Source: Panax quinquefolius
Taxonomy: Eukaryota; Streptophyta; Magnoliopsida; Apiales; Araliaceae
Direction: 5' to 3'
Length of the DNA stretch: 64,000 nt
Assembly: GCA_020205615.1 (NCBI GenBank)
Contig: CM035173.1
Coordinates: 54,323,300-54,387,299 of the forward strand
The translations under genes were made by a program, and so were the position numbers. Positions 36,226-47,881 of this stretch are shown one piece after another. How positions within the stretch are numbered: position 1 is the first letter of the stretch; the number at the start of each line of letters is the position of its first letter. The notes beneath the pieces are model-generated. The model was given only the letters and a program-made list of their open reading frames with translations, did no database searches and was not told where the DNA came from.

Positions 36226-36230
36226 CCGCA

Positions 36231-37643
36231 TGACAGGTTAAAATCTATTTGCAGTTTCATATATTATTTCTTTTCATTTTCTTAAATCTAAACTTACTAT
36301 GGTAAGTATTGCTTTTATAATCCCTAAAATTAGTGGAATATCCTTGAGTTTTGCACTTCATCTAGTATCATTTTATTGGAATATTGAACTGAACTTTCTT
36401 ATTAAATATTAATATTTTTCCTGTGGTACTATTCATAGGTTACTATTCAAGGGTTACTATTCACCCGAGTACTATTCACTCTAGTATTATTCACTCAGGG
36501 ATTTGGGATACTTTTCATGTCATGGTTACTATTCACGGGTTACTATTCACCTGAGTACTATTCACTCTAGTATTACTCACTCGGGGATTCGGGGTACTTT
36601 TCATGTCGGGGTACTATTCACGAATTACTATTCATGAGGTACTATTCACTAGGGTACTATTCACCTAAAAAAATATATTTCTCTTATGTCCAAATTATTT
36701 TTGATACATGAATATTATTCTTGAATTTTACTCCACAAAGCAGTATTGTTGACAATTTGGACCTTATTAAATTCTAGATAAATTAAATTATAAATCTTTA
36801 AAATTTATCCTTTGCTTTCATTTAATTGAACTCTTATATCATTGTCATCATCCTCATGCTTATATTGTGATGAAAGTTATCTCTGGCCCATAGTGCATAG
36901 ATGGACTGTTGATTGGTATGATTATGACCAGGGATAATTCGGTATAATCATGACCTGTAATGTTACAAATGATAAAATTTCTCATTGGCCCATAGTGCAT
37001 TGATGGACATTTGTTGGCATGATCATGACCATCGATGATTACACCAATATCCTTGGCCCATAGTGCAGGGATAATTCGTGGACGTGACACTAATGAATAT
37101 CCTTGGCCCGTAGTGCAGAGATGATTCGATGATGTGATTTATTTATTAATCTGAGTCTCAGCGATAAAATTGATGATAAACTTTTTAAATCATAAAAGAT
37201 AGTAGATATCATGCTCTACTTGACTCTTCTAATGGATTACTTGTTCCACTGCAGTTAAACTTGATGTTTATTGTATTTTATCAGTTTAACAATGTTGAAG
37301 GCTAACGATAATTTATTCTGCATTATCTTAGTCATAATATTTCTTATTGAGCTAGTCGAGCTCACCCTTTTGCTTTCATTGTTCTCTTCAGGAAATGAGA
37401 ACGTAGCCGGGACTAGTCGGGGAATGGAGTGATGGTCCGAGATGGTTGTTTTAGTAGTCCTCACTATTTAGTGTGATAATAAATGTAATGAGGATTGAAT
37501 TTGAGTTAGGATATTGTCTATGAGACAATATTCATAAAAAAAACTCTCAGCTCATGTTTAATAATTAAGTTTGTATTTGTATTCAGTACCATGTATTTGG
37601 TGACCCAAGATGGGTGATGTATACCTATTTTGGGGGCGTCATA
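36231..37643 (+). mobile_element. B2 5' LTR, second half
   Basis: Continues the B2 LTR after F and ends GGGGGCGTCATA (a CACA end with one change). It includes a TACTATTCAC array (36420-36665), GCCCGTAGTGCA-type repeats (about 36885-37125) and the GAGCTCACCC..TTCAGGAAATGAGAAC tail block. Confidence 0.94.
36420..36665. repeat. TACTATTCAC array with higher-order duplication
   Basis: About 15 units of 13-24 bp. A block of about 115 bp (ending GGATTTGGGATACTTTTCAT) is itself duplicated, giving a two-level repeat. B1 (21787-21880) has roughly half as many units, and D about five, so the array expanded in B2. Confidence 0.85.
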
Positions 37644-37645
37644 GT

Positions 37646-37657
37646 TGGTATCAGAGC
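37646..37657 (+). other. Primer-binding site of element B2 (tRNA-iMet)
   Basis: TGGTATCAGAGC three bases after the LTR end; the leader TTAGGATATGATCCCTGGC.. is shared with element A. Confidence 0.93.
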
Positions 37658-37829
37658 TTAGGATATGATCCCTGGCTGAGATGTGAGACTAGAACTAAGA
37701 GGGGAGAGACGGGTAATTCCTTCGCTAGTATAACCTACCTAAGTTTATTTGGCATTTAATTGGCTGGCCAGCGTATAGGGATATTATGTGGTATGTCAAT
37801 TAACCCATGTTTTGTGGAAGTATTTGAAA

Positions 37830-38937
37830 ATGGCATCTGAAAATGTTGAGATAAGAAATGGAGCACAGGAGATCGTTGAGTCACCACAGATCAATAACCA
37901 ATATAATGTGCATCAGGAAGGTAATAATTCTCAGGTAAACAACAACACCGACCAAATTATGAACGATGTGATGTTCAGAGGCTTTATGCAATTCATGCAA
38001 CATCAGGCGAGAGAGACTCCTATTCAAAATATAGGTGGAAATACTGGAAACTCTTGGATGGTCACCACTAAGCAGTTCATGGAGCTGGGACCACCAGAGT
38101 TTTGGGGAAAGCAAGAACCACTCAAGGCAGAGACGTGGATAAAGCAGATCACCAAGATATTTAATATCTTGGGATGCTCCAAGGAGCAAAAGGTTCTTTT
38201 GCCACCTTCATGTTTAGAGGAGAGGCATATTACTAGTGGGAATCAATAAAACGTACTCAGCCTGCCGCACTCAAAATGTCTTGGGAGAAGTTCTAAGAAC
38301 TATTCAACGACAAGTACTTTCCCGAAAGTATTCGTCACCTAAAAGAGGTGGAGTTCATCAAGTTAGAGCAAAATAATATGACCGTGTCGTAGTACGAGGC
38401 TAAGTTTGCCGAGTTGTCCCGGTTTACATCCCATTTGGTTGATATTGAGGAGAGAATGATGCGAATGTTTCTGCGAGGTTTGACACCCGAAATACGTCAA
38501 TACTTCATTTCTCACAAACTTTGTTTGTATTCAGATGTTGTAAATAGGGCTCAATTATTGGAGCGCAATAATGAGTCAAAACAACCAAGAGAAACTAGCC
38601 GACAAAGCGATAATATTAGTGGTAGCAGTCATCGAAGCAGTGATAACAAACGTGGAGGAAATCAACAAGCCAAAAATAGTAACCACTTCGGTGGTAATCA
38701 TGGCCAAGACAATAGGAGTGGAAATTTCAAGAAGAGGAGGTTCAATAATGATGGAAAGACGTCAGAACTAGCAACCGTTGTTAAGGAAAGAGATCGACCA
38801 CCGATCGTATGTTACAAATGCGGAGGGGAGAGACACATCAGTTAAAATTGTATGCATTAGTCCAATGCATGTTACAATTGTGGAAGAGAATGTAACCTAG
38901 CCCAATTTTGTCATGCAGAAAAGTTTAGTCCAGCTGG
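37830..38937 (+). pseudogene. gag: gag of element B2
   Basis: Starts MASENVEIRNG at 37830 (an upstream in-frame ATG at 37788 is less likely). The capsid region has PPEFWGKQEPLKAETWI..IFNILGC. A one-base loss near 38200 shifts the frame; the continuation reads ..ATFMFRGEAYY then a stop where Trp is expected, with two more stops before 38414. From 38414 the frame is open through LRGLTPEIRQYF and an Asn/Gly/Arg-rich linker to a CCHC knuckle CYKCGGERHIS (stop inside at 38843-38845) and a second, damaged knuckle CYNCGRECNLAQFC, where His is Asn. It leads into pol in the same frame. Non-functional. Confidence 0.9.
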
Positions 38938-40540
38938 GATGGAGGCACCAAAGGTCGTCCCAAACAAGACAAAACTGGTAGTTCAAGGGAGAGCGTTTAT
39001 CGTGACCTCCCAAAAAGCGAGGAACCCGAATGAAGTCATCACGGGTAAGCTAATCACAAACTCTAATGAAGTCTATACCTTATTTGATACCTATTCTACC
39101 CATTCTTTTATTTCTCCTACTTGCGCTCAATGTTTAAATTTGACTCCGGAGAAATTAAACTTTGACTTATCTGTTGAAACTCCGTTGGGGGAAACCTTTA
39201 TTACATCCACTGTTTATAAGTCTTGTTTGATTCAAATCGGCAACCGCACGTTACCTGTCGATCTTATCTCTTTGAAAATACTTGCATTCGATGTGATTTT
39301 AGGGATTGATTGGTTAACCACTCATCATGCTAAAATTGATTTTTTTTATAAGGTTGTTAGCTTTCATATTTCTAACCAGCCTATTATGTCAATTCAAGCA
39401 ACTGAACCATTAAAGTTAATTAATTTTATATCAAGCCATAAAGCTATTCATTTATTGAAAAACGGTTGTCAAGCTTTCTTAGCCTATATCACAGATTTAA
39501 ACAAAAATACATCAGTCTTGAATGATATTTCTATTGTTAATAAATTTCCTGACGTATTCCCTGAAGAACATCCTAGCCGACCCCCAGAGCGTGAAACTAA
39601 TTTTTGTATCGACCTTGAACCCGGTACAAAACTCATTTCCAAAGCCCCATATCGAATGGCTCCTATTGAACTTCAGGAGTTAAAGACCCAACTGCAGGAA
39701 TTGTTAGACATCGGTTTCATTCATCCTAGTACGTCTCCTTGGGGTGCTCCTATTCTATTCGTGAAGAAGAAAGATGGGAGTATGTGACTTTGTATTGATT
39801 ATCAGGAGTTAAATCATGTCACCATCAAAAATAGGTACCCGTTGCCACGCATTGATGACCTGTTTGACCAGTTGCAAGGTGCCAAATTCTTTTCAAAGAT
39901 TAAAACTGATGACATCCCAAAGACTACTTTCAGAACTTAGTACGGGCATTATGAATTCCTAGTTATGTCTTTTGGATTGACTAATGCTTCTGCTACCTTC
40001 ATGGATATGATGAACCGAGTATTCAATGAATATTTGGATCATTTTGTAGTTATCTTTATTGATGACATTCTCATATACTCCAAAAGCCGTGAAGATCATG
40101 AACAACACTTGAGGCTGATTCTCCAAAAGCTTCGTGAAAACAAGCTATATGCCAAGTTGAAGAAATGCGAGTTCTGGCTTGAAGAAGTAGCATTCCATGG
40201 GCACGTGATATCAAATCAAGGAATATCTGTTGACCCGGCAAAGATTGAAGCAATTCAAAGCTGGGAGCAACCTAAGTCAATGACCGAAGTACGTAGCTTT
40301 ATGGGCATAGCTGGTTATTATCGGAGATTTATGGAAGGATTTTCTCGAATCGCTACTCCATTAACTCAGCTGACTAGAAAAGATACAAAATTTGGTTGGA
40401 GCGAGGAATGTGACAAGAGTTTTCAAGAACTCAAAAGGAGACTCATTTCAGCACCTATTCTGACAATACCATCTGGTTCGGAGGGATTTGTCATCTATAA
40501 TGATGCTTCAGGCAGAGGGTTAGGATGTGTTCTCATGCAA
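38938..40540 (+). pseudogene. pol: pol of element B2 (protease, RT, part of RNase H)
   Basis: The protease motif is LFDTYSTHSFIS: the catalytic-site Gly after Asp-Thr is Tyr, so the protease is probably dead. Then FDVILGIDWL, RT fingers, a TGA at 39785-39787 in place of Arg in the LCIDY motif, an in-frame loss of about 11 codons where DLRSGYHQL should be (near 39902), a TAG near 39938, an intact FIDD catalytic motif (about 40060), connection ([12 protein letters not shown]) and the first RNase H motif YNDAS. The sequence ends at Gln before 40541, where LTR G begins. Integrase is missing. It is closely related to element F but clearly distinct. Confidence 0.92.
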
Positions 40541-41096
40541 TGATAAGTAGGTTTTATACCTACTTATCCGGTATCTATTACTTGAATTAGTTGCTTAAAC
40601 CTATGTTTCTTAGTTAATTTTCATATATTTTATGTTATTTTGTAAGTTAAGACAGAAAATTGGCATGAAGAAGCAAGGAAAAGCAATTCAGACATCTTTT
40701 GGACTAAAATATGCAAGCAAATATAAGAATAGAAGATTGCAGGTCTTTTAAAACCAAGTTGGATGCATGTTCTTGGCTTGGAACTTGTATTATACTGTAG
40801 AGCTTCTTCTTAGCTTTTCGGAACATCTTGAAACATCCCAATTAGAGTTCGGATGCGAGAGTTATGGCCATTTTATCAACGAAGATCAAAGCTAAGAGTT
40901 CTCATGCTTGCAATTTACACAGTATCTACTTCAAGCTAGATTTTAATCTTGTTCCGGCCATAATTTCTCAATTCTCAAAGAATGAAAGTTGTAGAGCTTG
41001 TTGATATCTTCAATTTGATAGGTGGACGACCCCATAACTCCTCTCGAATCAAACGTTATGGCCGTTTTACCAAAGGACATCAGAGTAGAAAAGTGA

Positions 41097-41222
41097 CCCC
41101 ACCGGGGCGGGCTTTCCCTTCACAAAATTCCCACCGGGGCGGGCATTCCAGCTGAAAAACAGAACCATAGCCCGTCGGGGTGGGCCCTTTACAAGGCTAG
41201 ACCCCCGTTGGGGTGGGGGTAC
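41097..41222. repeat. GC-rich CCGGGGCGGG motif repeated in LTR G
   Basis: Four copies of a C(A/G)CCGGGGCGGG-like motif (two of them diverged to CCGTCGGGGTGGG and CCCGTTGGGGTGGG) about 30-45 bp apart. This is a striking GC island in an AT-rich LTR. It lies about 100 bp upstream of a TATAAAAG box (41327-41334), so it is in U3. Confidence 0.75.
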
Positions 41223-41326
41223 GGGCATAAAACTCAGCTTTTGTCCAAATTTGAGTCCAAGAAGGATTGGTTCGATCCGATTGACTCAAGGACTTTCAAG
41301 AGGACTTAAAGACAAATAAAGAGACT

Positions 41327-41334
41327 TATAAAAG
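41327..41334 (+). promoter_or_regulatory. Probable LTR G TATA box
   Basis: TATAAAAG preceded by AGACT and followed by GGGGAGAATCACAT and a run of GAGAGAGAGG. Confidence 0.55.
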
Positions 41335-42279
41335 GGGGAGAATCACATAGATTAGAGGGGAGAGAGAGGATTCAATTAGATTAGATTATAGTAGAATAGG
41401 AGAAAACACTAGTTCTTATGAGATTTGGAGATTAAAGCACTTGGAAGCCATTGGAGATCAAGATTAAGAGCGAGACGGAGGACGAATTTGCCGACAACAG
41501 ATTCACTTCTTTTCCTTAATCTCATTCTTATCTTTTATTGTTTATTCAAGTGTGGATTCTTAGTTTTAATTCAATGAACTAATTCTTTGTTTGAGATTAC
41601 AATGGATCTTATTATGTTCTATTGTGAGGATTGTCTATTATGATTTGGATTTAATTGCTTAATTTCCTAGCTAACAATTACTGTGATAATCTATATGAAC
41701 TCGAGAGATGAAGTATAGATTTAGATTTGATCATGATAGCATGTGTTTGTGATTTTTGCATAGATGGAATTCATGATTCGTGTTTAGGATAGAGATATGC
41801 CTTTACACCATATGTAATCTTATAGAGAACTTGTGCTTTAAATCTTTTTTAATTGTAATTCACATAGAGATATAGTGGATTAGTTAATTAGGGTGTCTTG
41901 CTTAATTCTATCATCTGTGGATTTAAGTGAGTATGGGTATTATGCATCGAGAGATGGTTTTATCTGCTTTAGTGTTCTTGATTAACAATTCGGGATAGAG
42001 AATAATTGATGAGAAGTGTGTTAACTTAAATGAAGCAATAAGTGAAGTTGTGATCTTAAATCTCCATAATCTTAATTTAACTAGTGGAATGTAATAGTAG
42101 TTTAATTTATATAATTTGAAATTCATTCGTTTAAATAAGATTGAGTTGGTTACGGGTTAATAATTGGTGATTTTTATTAAACAATTTCTCATGGGAACGA
42201 TACTCTACTTTCACTTTATTACTTGTTGACCACATATACTTGCGTGTTGTGCGTAATTAGATTTTACCTAATAAGTTTT

Positions 42280-42297
42280 TGGCGCCGTTGCCGGGGA
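42280..42297 (+). other. Primer-binding site of element G (tRNA-Asp)
   Basis: TGGCGCCGTTGCCGGGGA, the complement of the plant tRNA-Asp 3' end including CCA. It is the usual PBS of Athila and related plant elements. Confidence 0.93.
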
Positions 42298-42402
42298 ATT
42301 AGTTTAATATTTTTTATCAATATTAATTTCAATCAAATTAGTTTTAAACATATTTATTTTTATTTTTAATTCTCTTCCTATATTTCTCTCTTTTCAGGTA
42401 CC

Positions 42403-43299
42403 ATGGATGACTTTGCGTATCAATGGCCATACACGAACATGACTCAACAAAGTGGAGCAGAGATTGATGGACTCAATGTATTTTCTGCATTATCAGCACA
42501 ACTTGAGACACTTTCGAGGAAGTTGGACGTTGTTGTAGCCCAACGTAATCGAAGGATAGCAGTTACTTGCAATTATTGTGATGGTAATCATCCGAGTCAT
42601 CAATGCACCATTAGTTTTGGGCCGGAACAACACGGTGGTGAATACCTCAACGATTATACATATGCTAATTATCATCAAGTTTGGGGGTATCACCCGGATT
42701 CGTCATGGAGCTATACTTATGAAGACCAATACTAAGCTCCAAATCCAACATACACACCGGAATTTTCATGTAAACCTCCATTGCCATAAGAAGAAAAGTT
42801 AAAGTTGGAGGAATTACTGTCAAAGGTCATAGCAAACCAAGAGGAGAGGATGATGAGTTAAGAAATATCAAGCCACAATTTTCAGCACCAGATGGAACAA
42901 CTCATCACCACTTTAACTCATGGTCCTCAATACTTGGATTCCAAAACTAAGACAGATAATTTGAGATTGGAGGAATTATTGTCCAAGTTCATAGCAACAA
43001 ATGAAGAGAGAGGGATTAATCAAGAAAAGTCAATTCGAATCTTCATAATAAGATAGATCAAATTTTCAAAGCCTTGAACAACTATCCTCAAATCAATTGG
43101 TGTTATGACGAGGCTTCTGAGATTGATGAAGTGCCCGAACTAAATATACAATTGGATGAGCCACAAGACGTTGAAAAAGAGGAGACACGTGGGGATAATG
43201 ACAACAAGGTCGGTGAAGAACTAATTGTGAGAACCAACGATGATGAGCCGATGTTATTTATGCCTCAAGTGCCTTCTCCACCAAAGTTCAAGAATCCGG
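42403..43299 (+). pseudogene. gag-like region of element G
   Basis: An ATG-started frame of 110 codons (MDDFAYQWPYTNMTQQ) has a short coiled segment (SAQLETLSRKLDVV) and a CX2CX4HX4C-type knuckle, CNYCDGNHPSHQC, followed by a Tyr/Trp-rich stretch (YANYHQVWGYHPDSSWSY) as seen after the knuckle in Tat/Athila gag. The frame then stops, with further pieces to 43299, including an acidic segment (43074-43299). The capsid N-terminus normally found in the family is missing, so the element may have been non-autonomous. Confidence 0.65.
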
Positions 43300-44396
43300 T
43301 TTTATGGCTTTGAAACCCTAAAAATGATATGTGCAGATTTATAGGGGGTATTTTGGTCATTTTAGAGGAGATGTTATATTTATGGCATTTTGTGATTATT
43401 AAATAAGTGAATTAGTAAAGGATAAATAATTAAAATAAATTGTTTATTGGTTTAGTAAATGATTAATAATATTAGAAGAGGATTAAAATATTATTAAATA
43501 ATTAATAATATTTGTAAATGATTAAGATTTTATTAAATTTTAAGAAGTGATTAAATATTATTAAGTGATTAATAATAAACAAAAGTTTTAAGATGGTGAT
43601 TAAATGATAGTAATATTATTAAGAGATGATGATATTACTAGTGAGTTAAAGAATTATTCAATGTTCAATTATGTGGCTAAATGTTAGCTAATTTATTATT
43701 CAAGTAATAGTATTGTGAAATAAAGTATATTATGCTAATTAGAAGATCGATCTTATTAATGATATGTCTTTCATAAGAGATTAAATTAGATTGCTTAAGC
43801 GTGTAATCTAGCGGTCGAGTAAGTTTCTAGCTCAAACTCAAGTTATTATGTTTCAAGCATGCTCGTGGTTTAATTATTGATATTTATTCCACATCTATGA
43901 TTATTGATTCACACTTAGTGTAAGTTGGAAATGTTTAACTGGTATGAAAGACTAATCACCTTGATTACCAAAGTATTTGTTTATGGTTATTGTTGGCCAC
44001 TCAGCGTTATTGATTCAATCATTTATGTATTGAAATTTGATTCATGTTCTTTCACAATCATTTTATTTTTAAAATTTTGAAATATCTTTATTGTTTTTAA
44101 AATATCTTTATCATGATATAAAATATACATTGTTTTATCTCAAATATATCATGTATCTTTCCTTCAATCATGATATATCTTTATTGTATTTAAACTTGCG
44201 GAGCAAAGTAGTTGCTCACCCTTGTTATATCATGATAACATTTCAGTTAAACCCGAGTGTTCAAAGAAGGATAAAGCCAAAGGCAAAGTTGGAGAATAGT
44301 TATATATGAACGTTTAGCTATTACAATTATCTTATGATTATATAAACATCTTAAGTTATTAAGGTATGTAATTAAGGTTGTAGACCTTGGGAAATT
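43300..44396 (+). mobile_element. LTR C, right copy, 5'-truncated
   Basis: Reverse complement of about 16370-17466. It starts abruptly in TTTTATGG, which is shared with the left arm (17459-17466), so this is the duplication breakpoint. The first 2.48 kb of the LTR (left 17467-19945) is absent. Late-LTR motif GCTCACCCTTGTTATATCATGATAACATTTCAG at about 44214-44246. After the H insertion it continues at 53409-53451 and then, after D, at 63239-63335. Confidence 0.85.
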
Positions 44397-46279
44397 TGAA
44401 AATAGTATGCACACAAGCCAATCATGTTTGATGATAAAGCATATACTTTATAACAATCTTATTCATTTATTAAATAAAAGGTATTAATTTATTAAAGGCT
44501 TTTAATTATCTACATGATGCTGTTTTATAATATGTGATAAACCCATAGTTTTAAGCAATGCTTTTAGAATAATGATGATGATCATTCTAATGATATCTAA
44601 ATTCTTAGAAAGCTTAAAACTAAAATAGTTCCCAATCGTTGGATTACTAAATCGGGGATTAGTGAATCCGGATAGATTGGTACATACGTTGCTTGCTCAT
44701 TGGATGAGAATGATTGATCTCATGATCATTTGTATAGAGACACTAAAGCAAGTATGTAGGTGCTTATTAGAGAATAAGTTCACTGAACGTGGCTCACTAA
44801 GGAATACCTAATGGAGTTTTACTTGTCTGTCAATTGGAATTCCTATAGTGATAGTAGTACAAGTGATCCTTGGACTTGAGATCATCATAGTATCTTGTGT
44901 ATGATGAGTTATACTTTGACTTATTCCTTAAGACCCTTAGGGTATATCAAAGGGTATGCTTGGATATAATAAGTTGTACATGGAGATAATGTATGATCAA
45001 TAAAGAATCTACCACTTCTAGTAAAAGAAGAGAAATGTCCTATGTGATTCGATAAATGACAACTCAAGAGTCCTCGGCGAAAGCGAATGAAATTAGAAAG
45101 GAGTTTCTAATTTGCATTATTTGAGTTGTGCATTTAAGAGTCGAAATACATATAATTAAATAAAATAAGACTTGACAAGAATTCCATGTCTTATATTTAA
45201 TTGGGACATCAGTATGGTGAAAAGATTGAATTATGCAGTAACTATTTACTCAAAGGTTTTTTTATGATTAATGTTGAAATCTATATTATCTAGAAAGTCG
45301 TTGATCGCTAGGGAGGCTTATCCCTATTGTAGAATAAATATTATTTATTTAAATAAATTAATAGTTTAATTTATTTATTTAAATAAGATTAGAATTGTTC
45401 TAATTGATTTAGTCACAACCGGTTTAATATGGAGAACCTAAAGGGTCACACCATAAAAAGGAAGAATAATTATTTAAGAAGTTAATGGCATAATCGTAAT
45501 AATAATTTAAGTATATTTAATTTAATCTATGTTGATAGAATAAATTAAATAGCTTAATATTTATTATTTATTATTTTGGAAATATTAAATATAAATTAAG
45601 AAGAGAGTCTTTATTATTATTATTATTATTACTATTATTTAATTCCTAAAGGAGTTTGGGAATTAATTAATAAAAGTACTCTCAAATATCCTAATAGGAT
45701 TAGGAGGCAAATTAATTAAAAGAGTTTAATTAATTATCCCTAATAAGATTAGGGAGCTTAATTAATTAAAAGAATTTAATTAATTAAATTAAATCCAATT
45801 CCTTAATTGTTAAGGAGGGTTGCCTACATCTATAAATAAGAGGAGTCTTATTATAGGTGAAGGGGTTGACACTTTCACAACACGTGAATACGTAATTCCA
45901 ATAGTTGGGAGAGTACGCCTTTTCTATATAGAGATAGAAAACCAGGGTTTTGCCAAACACCCATCTTCTTGAATCATTCTTCTTTCTTGGTGGATCACCT
46001 CTAGAGGCCAAACACTTGGGTGGCTAACGTTGATCAAAGGAAGGAACCAAACCCGGTGAATTCAAGTTGAACGCGAAAAGGATTGGAGGTGAACTTGTAC
46101 CTGAGGAAGCTCGGATCTTCAAGGGTATGATTCTTATTCTTTCTTTTTCGTTTAATTAAAAATTGTGAATAAAGGGTGATCCGGGTATATGGTTTGTAAA
46201 ATTTTTAAAACTCTGATTTTACACGTATCCGCTTTATTTTTGCAATTTGATTGCGTTCATGAATATTACAAACCTAACA
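44397..46279 (+). mobile_element. 5' LTR of element H
   Basis: 1,883 bp, TGAAAATAGTATGCAC to CCTAACA; a direct repeat of 51528-53408. TATAAATA at 45831-45838 and a (TTA)n tract at 45609-45640. The LTRs are close overall, with clustered differences. Confidence 0.94.
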
Positions 46280-46280
46280 G

Positions 46281-46292
46281 TGGCATCAGAGC
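46281..46292 (+). other. Primer-binding site of element H (tRNA-iMet)
   Basis: TGGCATCAGAGC, one base from the initiator-Met PBS, a variant common in plant copia elements. Confidence 0.85.
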
Positions 46293-46299
46293 CAAACCT

Positions 46300-47815
46300 T
46301 TATGCGAATTATTAATTGTTAAATTTGATATGTATATTGATATGTGTTTAGAATAATTTAATTGGGCATAATTTTGTTGTATAAAATTAAAAAAAAAAAA
46401 AAAATTGCGAAAGCTGCTTTTGAAAAATGTGGACCAAGAGATTTTGAATCATATATGATATAATTATCATATTATCTACATGTTGGCCACGTCACTTAAA
46501 AGAAGTTTATGGGAAACATGTTGTCTACATATATATATAATTTCGTTATATATATTCAAGGGATTTGCATTTGAAAAAGATAACATGAATTGTTCTGGTT
46601 ATCTAGATTACAGGAAATTCACGGATTCAAGCAGGTTTATATTATATAATACATATATATATATATATAAAGGTTTGCTTGGAACATGTGTTATCAAAAG
46701 TAATCATATAACGTTTTTACTATGAAGAGATCACGTGGCAATCAATAATTTTATAATTAAAATAAAAAGTTTATTTTAATATTAAAATATAAAGTTTATT
46801 TTAATTTTAAAATTAGATTTCATGCTAACTAATTAGAGTTAGAATTGGATTCCATGATAACTAATTGGAGTTGAAATTGGATTCCATATTTTCTTAAAAT
46901 AAAGGAGTTTATTTGTGAATAGGAAAGTGAATCCATCTTTCCTTAAATAAAGGAGTTTATTTAGATATGAAATAAAATTTCATATTATCCAAAATAAAAG
47001 AGTTTATTTGTCAATAGGAAAGAGAATCCGTGTTTCCTTTAATAAAAGTTTTTTTTGCATGGAATTGGATTCCATAATTAATTAAAATAAAGGAGTTTAT
47101 TTTGATTAAAATAAAATAGTTTATTTTATTCAAAATTGGATAAATTAAAATAAAATAGTTTTATTTTGATTTAGATTTGGATTAAAATAAAGGAGTTTAT
47201 TTTTATTCAAAATTAGATTTTATACTAACTAAATTTGCTCATTAAATGATATCAATATATATATTAAATATTTATTATTCATGAGATGAATATTATTTAT
47301 TGATGCATATGGTGATGTGTATGATAATAAATGGGATTGATTATGGACTATCAACCAATGTGATTGGATTTTTTTTTAGTTGGATGCATGAATGTATGGA
47401 TTTTATTAAATGGGGTCTCACGCACTGCCTTCTTCTCTAATTTTTCTTAATGTAAATTCTATCTCCTCCTATGTACTTCCCTCGATCACGATCAAGGTTT
47501 CTATTTATTTTAAATAGTTTTGTAATAGGAATAGTTAGAATTAATTTTGAAGAATTGGAGATCAAGGAGCAAGGAGCGCTTGAAGACCCATTTGTAATGG
47601 AGCCCGGGTTTAAATGTAATAGTTATATTTAAATATTAATTCTTGCACCCCTAGGGTTTGACCTTTTGGTTCACTTGGTGGCTCTAGTGAACCAAACTAG
47701 AATAAAAGTCCATAATCAATCCGGGTAGAATATAGTATTCTATATGTGCATGCTTATACTATATATATTATATATTATGCAAACATGCTTCGCATGTTCA
47801 TTAATATAATACGCG

Positions 47816-47881
<66 letters not shown>

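Larger units (their letters stand above)
24652..36230 (+). mobile_element. Ty3/gypsy chromovirus-type element F, nearly full length
   Basis: 11.6 kb between TSDs CCGCA (24652-24656 and 36226-36230). LTRs 24657-27581 and 33323-36225; PBS; an extra coiled-coil ORF; gag; PR-RT-RNase H-integrase; C-terminal chromodomain-like segment; G-rich PPT. The long LTRs, gag type and C-terminal sequence resemble the Tekay/Del lineage of chromoviruses (inference from memory). LTRs are nearly identical by eye except for one block (25980-26130). The coding frame has several stops, two frameshifts and a small deletion, so it cannot make a full polyprotein. It is the best preserved element in the window. Confidence 0.95.
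23259..40540 (+). mobile_element. Ty3/gypsy element B2, truncated, with nested insertions
   Basis: 5' LTR 23259-24656 plus 36231-37643, split by element F. Then PBS 37646-37657, gag from 37830, and pol to 40540, where element G abuts in the middle of RNase H. No integrase or 3' LTR was found in the window. Domain order PR-RT-RNase H and a gag with CCHC knuckles show Ty3/gypsy. Gag and pol (from about 38202) share one frame, as in chromoviruses. Upstream base context is ATGAA (23254-23258); its partner TSD is missing with the 3' end. Confidence 0.92.
40541..43299 (+). mobile_element. Tat/Athila-like short gypsy element G, 3' truncated
   Basis: LTR from TGATAAGTAGG (40541) to about 42276, then PBS for tRNA-Asp, then a short gag-like region. 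Cut at 43299 by the junction with the inverted repeat, so the 3' LTR is absent and the TSD cannot be tested (upstream bases TGCAA). It inserted into the B2 RNase H. The PBS class and gag style (CNYCDGNHPSHQC) fit Tat/Athila-type elements, possibly a non-autonomous derivative. Confidence 0.8.
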
